A stretch of 64,000 bases of DNA from Hyphococcus lacteus (GTDB lineage: Bacteria; Pseudomonadota; Alphaproteobacteria; Caulobacterales; Parvularculaceae): contig NZ_JBEHZE010000001.1 in the NCBI RefSeq assembly GCF_041058985.1, forward strand, positions 620,001-684,000, written 5' to 3'. The translations under genes and the position numbers were made by a program. Positions 17,603 to 25,928 of the stretch are shown in pieces; the stretch's first letter is position 1, and each line of letters starts with the position of its first letter. The notes under the pieces were generated by a model. It was given only the letters and a program-made list of their open reading frames with translations, had not been told where the DNA came from and did no database searches.

Positions 17603-17845
17603 ATGCAAATTCAATCTTACATCCGGACCTTTGCGTGTCTGCTTGCGGCACTTGCGTTCACTTCGCACACAAAAGCCGAAGGAATACCGACACCCGCAGA
17701 ACAGAAAAACGTATTAGGCTACGAAACTGGAAATCCGGATGAATGGCAATCCAACCTTGATGTTGCCATTGCCGCACCAAATAATCACGAAATTCTGCTT
17801 GAAAATGAATCCGTTCGACTGATCCGAGTCGAAATTAAAAGTTAA
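17603..17845 (+). pseudogene. Truncated secreted cupin-like protein
   Basis: An 80-aa product with a signal peptide (about residues 1-25, ending SHTKA) and a good ribosome site (AAGGGGGGAACT before the ATG). Its last 25 residues (IAAPNNHEILLENESVRLI, then RVEIKS) match the entry strand of small periplasmic cupins, where the pattern normally continues with PGE and the metal-binding HxH. Here a stop comes just before that motif. The 106 bases to the next gene hold no recognisable remainder. It is probably a 3'-deleted remnant; a short functional protein cannot be excluded. Confidence 0.55.
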
Positions 17846-17951
17846 CATACTTTGCTTCGCCACCGCACCTTATATTCGGGTCACTCAACAGGCGGGCGTT
17901 TATCCTATTGAGCAAAAACACGCCGCAGAGAAACAAGGCACGGGGAAAGAA

Positions 17952-18497
17952 ATGACCGCTAATAATAAGATTGACCGGGTCAACGGTTGGCTGACCCTCG
18001 GAGCGAATTTAGGTGTTGTGCTAGGCCTAATCATTCTGATCATTGAGGTTCAACAAAATGCTGCTTTGACTCGTGCGGCACTAGAGGCTGATAAAAACAA
18101 TCAACTTGCCAATATTGAATTAAGTCTAGCCTCACCAGAAACAGCTGCTGCATGGACAAAATCCGTGCACGCACCTGAATCCATGACTGATACTGAAATT
18201 AGAATCGTTGATTCACATCTGGCGGCGGTCACGTTGCAATGGGACAACCTCCTTCAAATGGAGGCCGACGGATTGACGACAATGGCCCGAGTGGAAAGCC
18301 ATATTCGGAATACTGCACCATTTTATTTTGGGAGCAGGTTCGGCAAGAACTGGTGGAAGAGGCAAATGCCCGGATGGGAGGGTACACCGATGTTTAACAT
18401 TGCCGATCCCATTATCTTGAGTGTCGATTCCGAGTTCATCGTCACTTATCTAGACGAAACCCGCCTACGTGCGCCGGAAACAACGGGTAAGGAATAA
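17952..18497 (+). CDS. Single-TM protein of unknown function, head of the tandem array
   Basis: A 181-aa protein. The N-terminal amphipathic part (KIDRVNGWLTLGANL) leads to one TM helix (GVVLGLIILIIEVQQN, about residues 22-37) and a helical extra-membrane domain with several Trp. It belongs to a common marine-bacterial hypothetical family (TM followed by a VQQN/RQN motif), distinct from but similar in layout to the next four proteins. SD-like GGGGAAAG precedes the ATG. Its stop is 2 bases before the next ATG, so it is translated with the array. No catalytic motif is visible. Confidence 0.7.
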   Translation: MTANNKIDRVNGWLTLGANLGVVLGLIILIIEVQQNAALTRAALEADKNNQLANIELSLASPETAAAWTKSVHAPESMTDTEIRIVDSHLAAVTLQWDNLLQMEADGLTTMARVESHIRNTAPFYFGSRFGKNWWKRQMPGWEGTPMFNIADPIILSVDSEFIVTYLDETRLRAPETTGKE

Positions 18498-18499
18498 TA

Positions 18500-19273
18500 A
18501 TGCTTCTCCGCCGCATCACCGAACACGTCAAAGCACAAAACTGGACGGCCGTTGCGCTCGACTTTGTCATTGTCGTTGTCGGGGTCTTCATCGGTATTCA
18601 GGTGTCGAACTGGAATGACGCACGAGGGTTCGCTGAGCGCGAGCGCATTTTGATTCAGGAGCTGCGCGAAGAAGTGGTCCACAATGCGGCCATGGCGCAT
18701 GCGGTTGGCGAAGGCTTGACAGTCGGCGGGGATGCCGCGCGCCGCATTCTTGCACTGATTGAGCGAGAGGAACCGACCTGTACCGGTGACTGTTGGCCGA
18801 TCATTGTAGATCTCATGCACGCTTCGCAATGGCAGCGCATGCTGGTGAACTGGACAACCTATGACGAATTGCGGCGCGAAGGGCTGCCCAGAGATCGGCG
18901 AATCATCGAGGCGGTGGAAACCTATAAAAATATAAGCCATCGAGGCGGTGTCGCCCTCGAGACGCCGCCGCATTACCGGGCACTCGTCCGTAACATGATG
19001 CCGATCGCATGGCAGGATGCATATTGGGACGCCTGTTTTGTGCAGTCAGGCGGCATGGAAGAATATCGGCACCCCTGCGCACCGCCACCAGGCGAACTCT
19101 ATATTGATCCCGAACGGGTCGCGCAGATACTCGCTCATCCGGATATAGCGACGACATTGCGCGAATGGACGAGCGTCGCGCGCGTGGTAGGTAATACACA
19201 GACCAGCGCACTACAGGAGGCGGCTTCCGAAACTCTAGCCGCCATCGACCGCCGTGAGGGGATGACGCCATGA
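18500..19273 (+). CDS. NWN-motif membrane protein, array member 1
   Basis: A 257-aa protein. Residues 1-17 are a basic cytoplasmic segment (LLRRITEHVKAQNW); then a TM helix with DFVIVVVGVFIGIQV and the family signature SNWND. The rest (about 40-257) is a mostly helical domain with four Cys (two of them in PTCTGDC). It resembles the DUF6090-type family, whose function is unknown. Its first 45 bases are almost identical to those of the next gene. The stop overlaps the next start (ATGA). Orientation in the membrane and role are not known. Confidence 0.75.
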   Translation: MLLRRITEHVKAQNWTAVALDFVIVVVGVFIGIQVSNWNDARGFAERERILIQELREEVVHNAAMAHAVGEGLTVGGDAARRILALIEREEPTCTGDCWPIIVDLMHASQWQRMLVNWTTYDELRREGLPRDRRIIEAVETYKNISHRGGVALETPPHYRALVRNMMPIAWQDAYWDACFVQSGGMEEYRHPCAPPPGELYIDPERVAQILAHPDIATTLREWTSVARVVGNTQTSALQEAASETLAAIDRREGMTP

Positions 19274-20019
19274 TCCTGCGCCGCATCACCGAACACGTCA
19301 AAGCACAAAACTGGTTTGCGGTTTTTCTCGATTTTATCATCGTCGTTGTCGGCGTCTTCATCGGTATTCAGGTCGCGAATTGGAATGATGCGCAACAAAG
19401 CAATGCGCAAGTGGCTGATTTGATGACGCGGATGGTTTCTGAAGCGACCACAACGCGCAGCGAAATGGCGCGTTATAAAGAATTTCATCAAGAGATTTAC
19501 AATAACGCATTTCAACTCGCCCTTGCACTAAAGGACAAAGAGACCTGCATAGCTATGGGCGACGAATTGACTATCCTAATCATTGGCATATCGGATTTTC
19601 CGCCGCCGCGATTTTCGTTGTCCAACGCCGAGCAGGCGATGGAAACAGGCAGTATGGCACACATTCAATCTGCGGGTGTGCGGACTGGCATTCAAACGAT
19701 TACGGATGAAATGGAGTTTATCGATCGCCAATGGCAACGATATGTAAGCGTGAAACAAAACGCCAATCAGGAAGCGCATAGAGCGGCCGGGGTATCGTTA
19801 ACAGGCCGCGGTGAAATGGATTGGGGAGCTTCAGTTGGCTACGATGCCAACAGCTATGAGTTGCTGACTCCTGAAAATATTTGCGGAGATACCGAAATAG
19901 TGGCTCTCGCGGCCAACGTAGCCGTCTTGCAAAAAATCTATGTCAACTATCTGAGAGAAGTTGAAAAGGCGCTTGATGATTATCTTGCTACACTGAGCGA
20001 AGGAATAGAAGAGCAATGA
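19270..20019 (+). CDS. NWN-motif membrane protein, array member 2
   Basis: A 249-aa paralogue of the previous gene with the same N-terminal module (LRRITEHVKAQNW, a TM helix containing VVVGVFIGIQV, then NWND) but a quite different C-terminal domain, acidic and helical, with few shared residues. The stop overlaps the next ATG by the ATGA pattern at 20016-20019. The contrast between a conserved TM module and a diverged outer domain suggests the variable part carries the specificity. Confidence 0.75.
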   Translation: MILRRITEHVKAQNWFAVFLDFIIVVVGVFIGIQVANWNDAQQSNAQVADLMTRMVSEATTTRSEMARYKEFHQEIYNNAFQLALALKDKETCIAMGDELTILIIGISDFPPPRFSLSNAEQAMETGSMAHIQSAGVRTGIQTITDEMEFIDRQWQRYVSVKQNANQEAHRAAGVSLTGRGEMDWGASVGYDANSYELLTPENICGDTEIVALAANVAVLQKIYVNYLREVEKALDDYLATLSEGIEEQ

Positions 20020-20732
20020 TCCTTCGCCGCATCGCTACCGCTTTCCGCAGGCAGGACTGGTTCACGGTCCTGATCGAAATGCTGATCGTCATTTTTGGTG
20101 TATATCTGGGCCTTATATTTAATGATGTTCGTGAAACGCGAGATAGAGCGCACGCTGCGCAGGAATCGCTTCTGCTTTTACTGGATGATCTCGAAGGCGA
20201 TATCAATCGGATCGAACTGGTCAGGTCGCGACAACAAGTGCGGATTGACGCATTTACGGTGGCTATCGCTGAATTGGCCAAACAAACGCCTTCCTATGAG
20301 CTGATCGCAGAAAAGCTGGCCGTTGGCGTAGCACACAATCAAACGCTCTACGCTCGCGACACCATCTATGATGTCATGGAAGCAGACGGGTTGCTCGTCG
20401 CAATCCCGGATGAACTGAAGGAAATGATCCGCACGATTTACGGTTCCTACCTGCCGATGCTGGCGGAGGCTGGCTTGCAACTCGACCAAAATACCTACGC
20501 GATCGATGCACAGTGCTTCGATGTCTATTGGGACCGGGAATTGAAAAGGCCCATCAGTGAGGAACCGACGGACCTACGGCGACTGAGCAACTGTTTCGTG
20601 AATATGCGCGACACGTCTCAAATCTATTCACATGGCCCCGACGGCGAACGCTTGGCGAAATTTTATCATTTACGGGATGCGCTTCGCGAAGAGCTGGGTG
20701 TCACAACCACAAACGAACAGGTGACGCAATGA
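20016..20732 (+). CDS. NWN-family membrane protein, array member 3 (degenerate NWN)
   Basis: A 238-aa paralogue. Its N-terminus differs from members 1-2 (ILRRIATAFRRQDW) but nearly matches member 4. The TM helix (VLIEMLIVIFGVYLGLIF) is followed by NDVRE where the others have NWND. The external domain is helical, with a likely coiled coil at about 45-90 (LLLLLDDLEGDINRIELVRS). ATGA overlap with the next gene. Confidence 0.72.
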   Translation: MILRRIATAFRRQDWFTVLIEMLIVIFGVYLGLIFNDVRETRDRAHAAQESLLLLLDDLEGDINRIELVRSRQQVRIDAFTVAIAELAKQTPSYELIAEKLAVGVAHNQTLYARDTIYDVMEADGLLVAIPDELKEMIRTIYGSYLPMLAEAGLQLDQNTYAIDAQCFDVYWDRELKRPISEEPTDLRRLSNCFVNMRDTSQIYSHGPDGERLAKFYHLRDALREELGVTTTNEQVTQ

Positions 20733-21070
20733 TCCTTCGCCGCATCGCCACCGCTTTTCGCCGACAGGACTGGTTCACGGTCCTTGTCGAGACCATGATC
20801 GTCGTCATGGGCGTGTTTCTCGGCATTCAAGTCGCGAACTGGAACGATGCGCGGGCCGACGCACGCATAGGTGCCGATTACACCGTCCACCTCATCGCTG
20901 ATCTTGAACAGGATTTGGGAGCGGCTCGCGGGTTGATCAGTTATTACGACGCCGTGACTGAAAGCATAAACGCCACCGACCGCTTGCTCACCAGTCCAGA
21001 TTTTGACCGCCATCGCATTTTGAAAAAGGGAAATGGTACCGCCTGGTGGTCTCGAACCACCGACCTCTAG
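20729..21070 (+). pseudogene. NWN-family membrane protein, array member 4, truncated at tRNA-His
   Basis: It begins like member 3 (ILRRIATAFRRQDWF) and keeps the TM module and ANWNDA, but after about 100 codons the frame runs straight into the 3' end of the tRNA-His gene on the other strand and stops inside it. The last dozen codons (from about 21034) are therefore tRNA sequence. Full-length paralogues have 238-257 residues, so more than half of the gene is missing. The junction lies exactly at a tRNA 3' end, a favoured integration site. Confidence 0.7.
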
Positions 21071-21110
21071 ATCCACAATCTAGCGCTCTAACCAACTGAG
21101 CTAAGGCGGC
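21034..21110 (-). tRNA. tRNA-His (GTG)
   Basis: A full 77-base cloverleaf including encoded CCA: 7-bp acceptor stem, 4-bp D stem, anticodon stem CTAGA/TCTAG around loop TTGTGGA (anticodon at 21074-21076), TTCGAGA T-loop. Base 73 is A and the first pair is G1-U72; no G-1/C73 pair is encoded. This is the divergent tRNA-His form known from many Alphaproteobacteria, paired with a special HisRS. Confidence 0.97.
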
Positions 21111-21203
21111 TTATGAAGGCGCGGAACCTACGCGCGGCCCCCCGCTAATTCAAGCGGGGAAGCGTCAGTTTTCATAAAGTTTCGCCCAGAAAAAGCAAAT
21201 GCC

Positions 21204-21995
21204 CTATGAGCCAGCACCCAAGAGGGCGATTTCGCGCTTGAGCTGCGCGATCCGCGTGGCATCATTGGGGTGTGTCGCCAAAAATTCGGGAGTTGAGCCA
21301 GATTTCTTAGCGGACATCTTTTCCCAAAAACGCACGGCTTCGTTGGGGTTGTACCCAGCGCGGTGCATATAACGCAGGCCATATTTGTCGGCTTCTAGCT
21401 CGTGCTGGCGTGAAAACGGCAAAATCACACCATATTGTGCACCAAGGCCAAGCGCCTGTAGCGCGACCTGTGAGCCCTGACCACCGCCGCCTAGCGCGAC
21501 CTGGGCAACACCAAGACCGGCTTGGGTCGCCGCCGTGCGGCCATAACGCTGGCCCGAATGGTTGAATTTCACATGAGCGACCTCATGCCCCATGACTGTT
21601 GCGATTTGGGCATCATTCTCCATCAGATCGAGAATACCGGTATAAAAACCAATTTTACCGCCGGGCAGCGCAAACGCATTCAATTCGTCAGAGGCGAACA
21701 CCGCCACCTCCCAGCCGGCGGGACTATCACCGGCTGCCGCGATAATTTTGGGCATAACGCGATTAACGCGGGAGACATAGCGCGGGTCATTGGTCGTGGG
21801 TTGTTGTGCCTTGAGGTCGGTCCACGCTGATGAAGCAAGCTGGGCCATTTGCGCACTATCAGGCGTGAATGCCTGCGAGACGGTTTCGCAGCCCGGCGTT
21901 AGAACCACGATGCTACCGGCTGCAGCAGCCTGTACAAAGCCGCGCCGCGACATGGTCACTTTGTGATCAAGAACCTGAAATTTGTCGCTCATCAA
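21204..21995 (-). CDS. M48-family metallopeptidase, Tat/lipoprotein signal
   Basis: A 263-aa zinc peptidase. The active-site helix HEVAH is at residues 137-141 and the third ligand lies in HELEADKYGL, with the usual M48 C-terminal part (YNPNEAVRFWEKM). The N-terminus contains SRRGFVQ (16-22) and a lipobox-like TPGC with Cys36, so it is probably exported by Tat or Sec and lipid-anchored in the periplasm. Related to LoiP/YcaL and BepA-type quality-control proteases, but lacks the TPR region of BepA. Monocistronic, next to tRNA-His. Confidence 0.88.
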   Translation of the reverse strand: MMSDKFQVLDHKVTMSRRGFVQAAAAGSIVVLTPGCETVSQAFTPDSAQMAQLASSAWTDLKAQQPTTNDPRYVSRVNRVMPKIIAAAGDSPAGWEVAVFASDELNAFALPGGKIGFYTGILDLMENDAQIATVMGHEVAHVKFNHSGQRYGRTAATQAGLGVAQVALGGGGQGSQVALQALGLGAQYGVILPFSRQHELEADKYGLRYMHRAGYNPNEAVRFWEKMSAKKSGSTPEFLATHPNDATRIAQLKREIALLGAGS

Positions 21996-22095
21996 AATCC
22001 CCTTTGTTAAAACTCATGATTAACCATAAGCCAGCAAACGCGCTGGCACAAATTCGATTTGCGGCGAAATGGTTCCGAATGTTGGGGAACTTTCT

Positions 22096-22662
22096 CTAAG
22101 GCTCGAGCTCGCAGTCCCAATAGAGAAAATCCTGCCAGCTTTCATGGAGATAGTGCGGCGGGAAAGCCCGGCCCCGCTCATTCAGCTCGTACATGGAAGG
22201 CCGAAGTGGCTCACGCGCCGGGAACATCTTGGCTTCGCGAGGTGTACGGCCCCCTTTGCGAATGTTGCAGGCGCTACAGGCGGCGACAATATTTTCCCAT
22301 GTGGTCCGCCCCCCCTGAGAGCGCGGCACAACATGATCAAAGGTGAGCGCATCACGCTCAGTCGATGAGCAATATTGGCAGGCAAAACTATCGCGCAAGA
22401 AAACATTAAATCGCGTAAACGCCGGCGCGCGGGAATGTTTCACGAAAGTCTTTAGCGACACCACCGATGGTAGTCGCATTTCAAAGTTTTGGCTGTGCAC
22501 GCTGGTATCATATTGTGCAACAACATCAACACGATCAAGGAATACTGCTTTGAGCGCGTCTTGCCACGACCATAGCGAGAGCGGAAAATAACTAAGCGGC
22601 CTAAAGTCCGCATTCAGAACAAGTGCAGGACATGCATCAGGGGAGCGTTGCGCAACGGACAT
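22096..22662 (-). CDS. HNH endonuclease-family protein
   Basis: A 188-aa protein of a conserved alphaproteobacterial HNH group. Zinc/HNH motif: CQYCSS, then TFDHVVPRSQGG, then WENIVAACSACNIRKGGRTP, giving the DH, N and paired CxxC elements. The N-terminal half (PALVLNADFRPLSYFPLSLW) is the family's usual lead-in. The ATG at 22662 is preceded by AGGGG at suitable spacing; an upstream TTG at 22668 is less likely. It is widespread in chromosomes of this class and not obviously mobile. Physiological substrate unknown. Confidence 0.88.
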   Translation of the reverse strand: MSVAQRSPDACPALVLNADFRPLSYFPLSLWSWQDALKAVFLDRVDVVAQYDTSVHSQNFEMRLPSVVSLKTFVKHSRAPAFTRFNVFLRDSFACQYCSSTERDALTFDHVVPRSQGGRTTWENIVAACSACNIRKGGRTPREAKMFPAREPLRPSMYELNERGRAFPPHYLHESWQDFLYWDCELEP

Positions 22663-22835
22663 CAGCAACGCCCCTCTGCGATAAGATCACCAAAACAAAA
22701 ATGCCAACTCGTTACTCTGAAAGCGGGAACTCCCCTGCTGTCGGGAAAGAATAAACCAATCTTGTACAGAACATCTATAGCTGATTCTGCATGACAGAAG
22801 TTTGACAGTCTAGGGGATATTTTCGCAACACCCGT

Positions 22836-23537
22836 TTAAATCGGTGTGCGCCCGCGGATATGGGCGTAATAAGTCCATAAAATATGGGCTGCTACACCGC
22901 GATAGGGTGCCCATTTTCCTGCGCGCGCATCAAACTGTTTCATATCGGGGCGTGGCCCACGAAGGCGCGCAGCGTGATAAGCACCCAACAACGCCACATC
23001 GCCGCGCGGCCAGACATCAACGCGCCCTTCACAAAACAACAGATATATCGCCGCCGTCCATGGGCCTATTCCTTTAACCTGCTGCAACGCAGTGGCCGCA
23101 TCTTCGTCGCTCATTTGGCTTAAAGTGCGTTCATCGATTGCGCCACTTACCCACGCCTCAGCGAGCGCCATAACATAGCGTGCCTTTGGCGTTGATAGCC
23201 CAAATTTGCGCAACTCACTCTCACCCAAACGAAGTGGCGACGCAGGGTTATGACATTCCATCCCCGCCTGACATCGCGCCCAGATCGCTTGCGCGCTCGG
23301 GACCGACACTTGTTGTTCGACGATGATCCGAAACAATGCCCCGAACCCGCCCGGACGACGGCGGATATATGGCGCACCAATCGCATCAAGCGCCCGCGCA
23401 AGGGTTTTGTCTTTTCGTGCAAGCACTGCACATGCGGCGCGCGTATCGCCGAAGGCATCAAGCGCTTCAGCAAATGGCTTATTCGGAATCGGGCACACCA
23501 ATTTTATCTTGCGTGTTGGTGTTAAAATCACGAGCAT
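22836..23537 (-). CDS. DNA-3-methyladenine glycosylase II (AlkA-like)
   Basis: About 233 aa of the HhH-GPD superfamily: IIVEQQVSVPSAQAIWARC, then the helix-hairpin-helix QVKGIGPWTAAIYLLF and the catalytic Asp in DVWPRGDVALL. It excises alkylated bases in base-excision repair. It lacks the extra N-terminal domain of E. coli AlkA, as do many short homologues. The start is uncertain: the ATG at 23537 has no clear ribosome site and overlaps the upstream yghU gene by 59 bases; a GTG at 23501 is an alternative. Confidence 0.88.
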   Translation of the reverse strand: MLVILTPTRKIKLVCPIPNKPFAEALDAFGDTRAACAVLARKDKTLARALDAIGAPYIRRRPGGFGALFRIIVEQQVSVPSAQAIWARCQAGMECHNPASPLRLGESELRKFGLSTPKARYVMALAEAWVSGAIDERTLSQMSDEDAATALQQVKGIGPWTAAIYLLFCEGRVDVWPRGDVALLGAYHAARLRGPRPDMKQFDARAGKWAPYRGVAAHILWTYYAHIRGRTPI

Positions 23538-24354
23538 CGTGACGTTCGTGTAATTGTAATTCCGGTTTGCCGAAGGTTCGATTGACCATCCGCCCACGTT
23601 TCACTGCTGGACGTTCCGAAACTTCCGTAGCCCAACGCCGTAGATTTTTATACTCTTCGACCTGTAGAAATTCGGCGGCATCGTACAACAACCCAAGCGC
23701 CATCCAACCATACCAAGGGAAAATCGCAATATCTGCGATGGTATAATCATCACCCGTCATATATCGTCGGTCAGCCAGATTCTTTTCAAGTACATCAAGC
23801 TGGCGTTTCACTTCCATCGAAAAACGGTTGATTGGATATTCAAATTTCTCTGGGGCATAAGCGTAAAAATGCCCAAAGCCACCACCAAGATAGGGCGCGC
23901 TGCCCATTTGCCAAAATAACCATGACAACATCTCTGGTCGTAAAGCAGGATCGCTCGGCAAAAATGCATCAAATTTTTCTGCTAGATAAAGAAGGATTGC
24001 ACCCGATTCAAAAATGCGTACCGGTTTATCACCGGAATAATCCATCAGTGCAGGGATTTTTGAGTTCGGGTTAATGTCAACAAAATCACTACCGAATTGG
24101 TCGCCATTACCGATATTGATCAAATACGCGTCATATTCGGCCCGCGCCTCCCCCTTTTCCAAAAGCTCTTCAAATAGCGTCGTCACCTTGACGCCATTGG
24201 GTGTGCCCATGGAATAAAGCTGGAACGGGTGACGCCCCCTCGGCAGTTCTTTTTCATGAGTCGCACCGGAGGTCGGGCGATTTATGTTGGCAAACTGACC
24301 ACCATTTTCTGAATCCCATGTCCAAATTTTCGGCGGCGTATAAGCATTCGGCAT
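23479..24354 (-). CDS. yghU: Glutathione S-transferase-like disulfide-bond oxidoreductase YghU
   Basis: A 291-aa protein closely following E. coli YghU along its whole length: PKIWTWDSENGGQFANINRP at the N-terminus, GTPNGVKVTTLFEELL in the thioredoxin-fold domain, VDINPNSKIPALMD and ESGAILLYLAEKF for glutathione binding, then the helical domain ending LHERHDARDF. YghU binds two glutathiones and reduces disulfides or organic peroxides. Its neighbour upstream is glutamate-cysteine ligase, which makes the substrate; alkA overlaps downstream. Confidence 0.93.
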   Translation of the reverse strand: MPNAYTPPKIWTWDSENGGQFANINRPTSGATHEKELPRGRHPFQLYSMGTPNGVKVTTLFEELLEKGEARAEYDAYLINIGNGDQFGSDFVDINPNSKIPALMDYSGDKPVRIFESGAILLYLAEKFDAFLPSDPALRPEMLSWLFWQMGSAPYLGGGFGHFYAYAPEKFEYPINRFSMEVKRQLDVLEKNLADRRYMTGDDYTIADIAIFPWYGWMALGLLYDAAEFLQVEEYKNLRRWATEVSERPAVKRGRMVNRTFGKPELQLHERHDARDFNTNTQDKIGVPDSE

Positions 24355-24455
24355 CGACCTCTCCTGTTCTTGCGTTGTCGCTCGTATTTAGGGCGACAAA
24401 ACCAAGATGAAATTCGCATTTGCGTGAGGACGTAAGTTTTGTTCTGCGCCAGTCC

Positions 24456-25868
24456 TCAATATTTCTTTTCTTCAAACAACTTTTTTGCGTCTCCACCAAG
24501 ATCTTCAAGAAAATACTTAGCGGTCGCCTCGCCCATTGTAATTCCGCTTTTTGCGATCTTCACCATTGGGTCTAGGTAAGTTGTCTCGTCTTCTTTAAGG
24601 TTGCCCATGCGCGCCCGTGACCGGAGACCCGACCGCGAGATATCCAATATCTCCAAGGCAACATCCTGAACCGAACGGCCATCTATTTCTGCCTTTAGGC
24701 CATATTGTGCCGCATCCAGCCGCAATTTTTCACGCATCTCTGTGGTCCAACCCTTGGCCACATCCCACGCGGCCGCTAGCGCCGCATCGTCATAAAGTAG
24801 CCCGACCCAAAATGCCGGCAGTGCGCAAATACCAGCCCAAGGAACACCATCTGCGCCGCGCATTTCCAAAAATTTCTTTAGACGGACCTCTGGAAACGCT
24901 GTGGACATATGGTCTTCCCAATCATCCATCGTTGGTTTTTCGCCCGGCAGAATCGAAAGCTCGCCTTTGAGGAAATCACGGAACGATAGCCCCGCCGCGT
25001 CAAGATATTCTCCATTGCGGCGAATAAAATACATCGGCACATCGAGCATGTAATCAACATAGCGCTCATAACCGAAGCCGTCTTCAAACACGAAGTTCAA
25101 TAACCCCGTACGATCAGCGTCAGTATCGGTCCATATATGTGCACGATATGATGCGTATTCAGATGACCTTCCTTCATACAAGCCCGAATTCGCAAAAAGC
25201 GCTGTCGCTATTGGCTGTAGCGCAAGCGAGGTGCGAAATTTTTTGACCATGTCCGCTTCAGAGGAATAATCCAGATTAACCTGAACTGTGCATGTCCGGT
25301 GCATCATATCAAGACCAAGGTCGCCGACCTTTGGCATGTAGCGCCGCATGATGTCATAGCGCGACTTTGGCATTTTCGGAATTTCTGCACGCGTCGCAAT
25401 GGGCGTGAAGCCCATCCCTAGAAACGCAACACCCAGCGGGTCACAAACTTTTTTCACTGCATCAAGGTGCCGATGCACCTCGTCGCAAGTTTCGTGAATG
25501 TTTTCCAGCGGCGCACCAGACAGCTCTAACTGACCGCCTGGTTCCAGTGAAACACTGGCACCATCACCTTTAAGACCAATGGGAAGGCCGCCTTCGGCGA
25601 TGATTGACCAGCCCGTTTCTTCGCTCAGCTTTTCGAGAATGGCGCGAATACCGTTTTCGCCCTCATAGGGGACATGCTCAAGCGTCGTACGACAGAACAC
25701 GAATTTTTCATGTTCAGTACCAATACGCCACTGATCCTTTGGCTTTTCGCCGGCTGCAATATATTGCGCCAGTTGCTCCAGCGATTCGATACGCGGCGCG
25801 GAGCCGGTTGTTTCCTTGGCGGTTGTCACTTTTCTCTCCAACTCTTCAAGGCGCAATGCCCAGTTCAT
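24456..25868 (-). CDS. gshA: Glutamate-cysteine ligase (alphaproteobacterial/plant type)
   Basis: A 470-aa enzyme catalysing the first step of glutathione synthesis (ATP + Glu + Cys). It is of the class shared by Alphaproteobacteria and plants: WRIGTEHEKFVF near residue 47, LEPGGQLELSGAPL, MMHRTCTVQVNLDYSSE and RADGVPW-like substrate-site segments are present. Full length. An rsmE gene lies 60 bases upstream in the same direction, a common arrangement in this class. Confidence 0.95.
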   Translation of the reverse strand: MNWALRLEELERKVTTAKETTGSAPRIESLEQLAQYIAAGEKPKDQWRIGTEHEKFVFCRTTLEHVPYEGENGIRAILEKLSEETGWSIIAEGGLPIGLKGDGASVSLEPGGQLELSGAPLENIHETCDEVHRHLDAVKKVCDPLGVAFLGMGFTPIATRAEIPKMPKSRYDIMRRYMPKVGDLGLDMMHRTCTVQVNLDYSSEADMVKKFRTSLALQPIATALFANSGLYEGRSSEYASYRAHIWTDTDADRTGLLNFVFEDGFGYERYVDYMLDVPMYFIRRNGEYLDAAGLSFRDFLKGELSILPGEKPTMDDWEDHMSTAFPEVRLKKFLEMRGADGVPWAGICALPAFWVGLLYDDAALAAAWDVAKGWTTEMREKLRLDAAQYGLKAEIDGRSVQDVALEILDISRSGLRSRARMGNLKEDETTYLDPMVKIAKSGITMGEATAKYFLEDLGGDAKKLFEEKKY

Positions 25869-25928
25869 GCCGCTCTATAGGGCCGAGCGCATCACGCCAA
25901 GCCTTGACCTGATCACGCTCTCGCGACG

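Noticed and set aside
22003..22030. TTAA...TTAACCAT resembling a CtrA site upstream of the M48 protease gene
   Set aside because: The spacing between TTAA boxes is 9, not 7.
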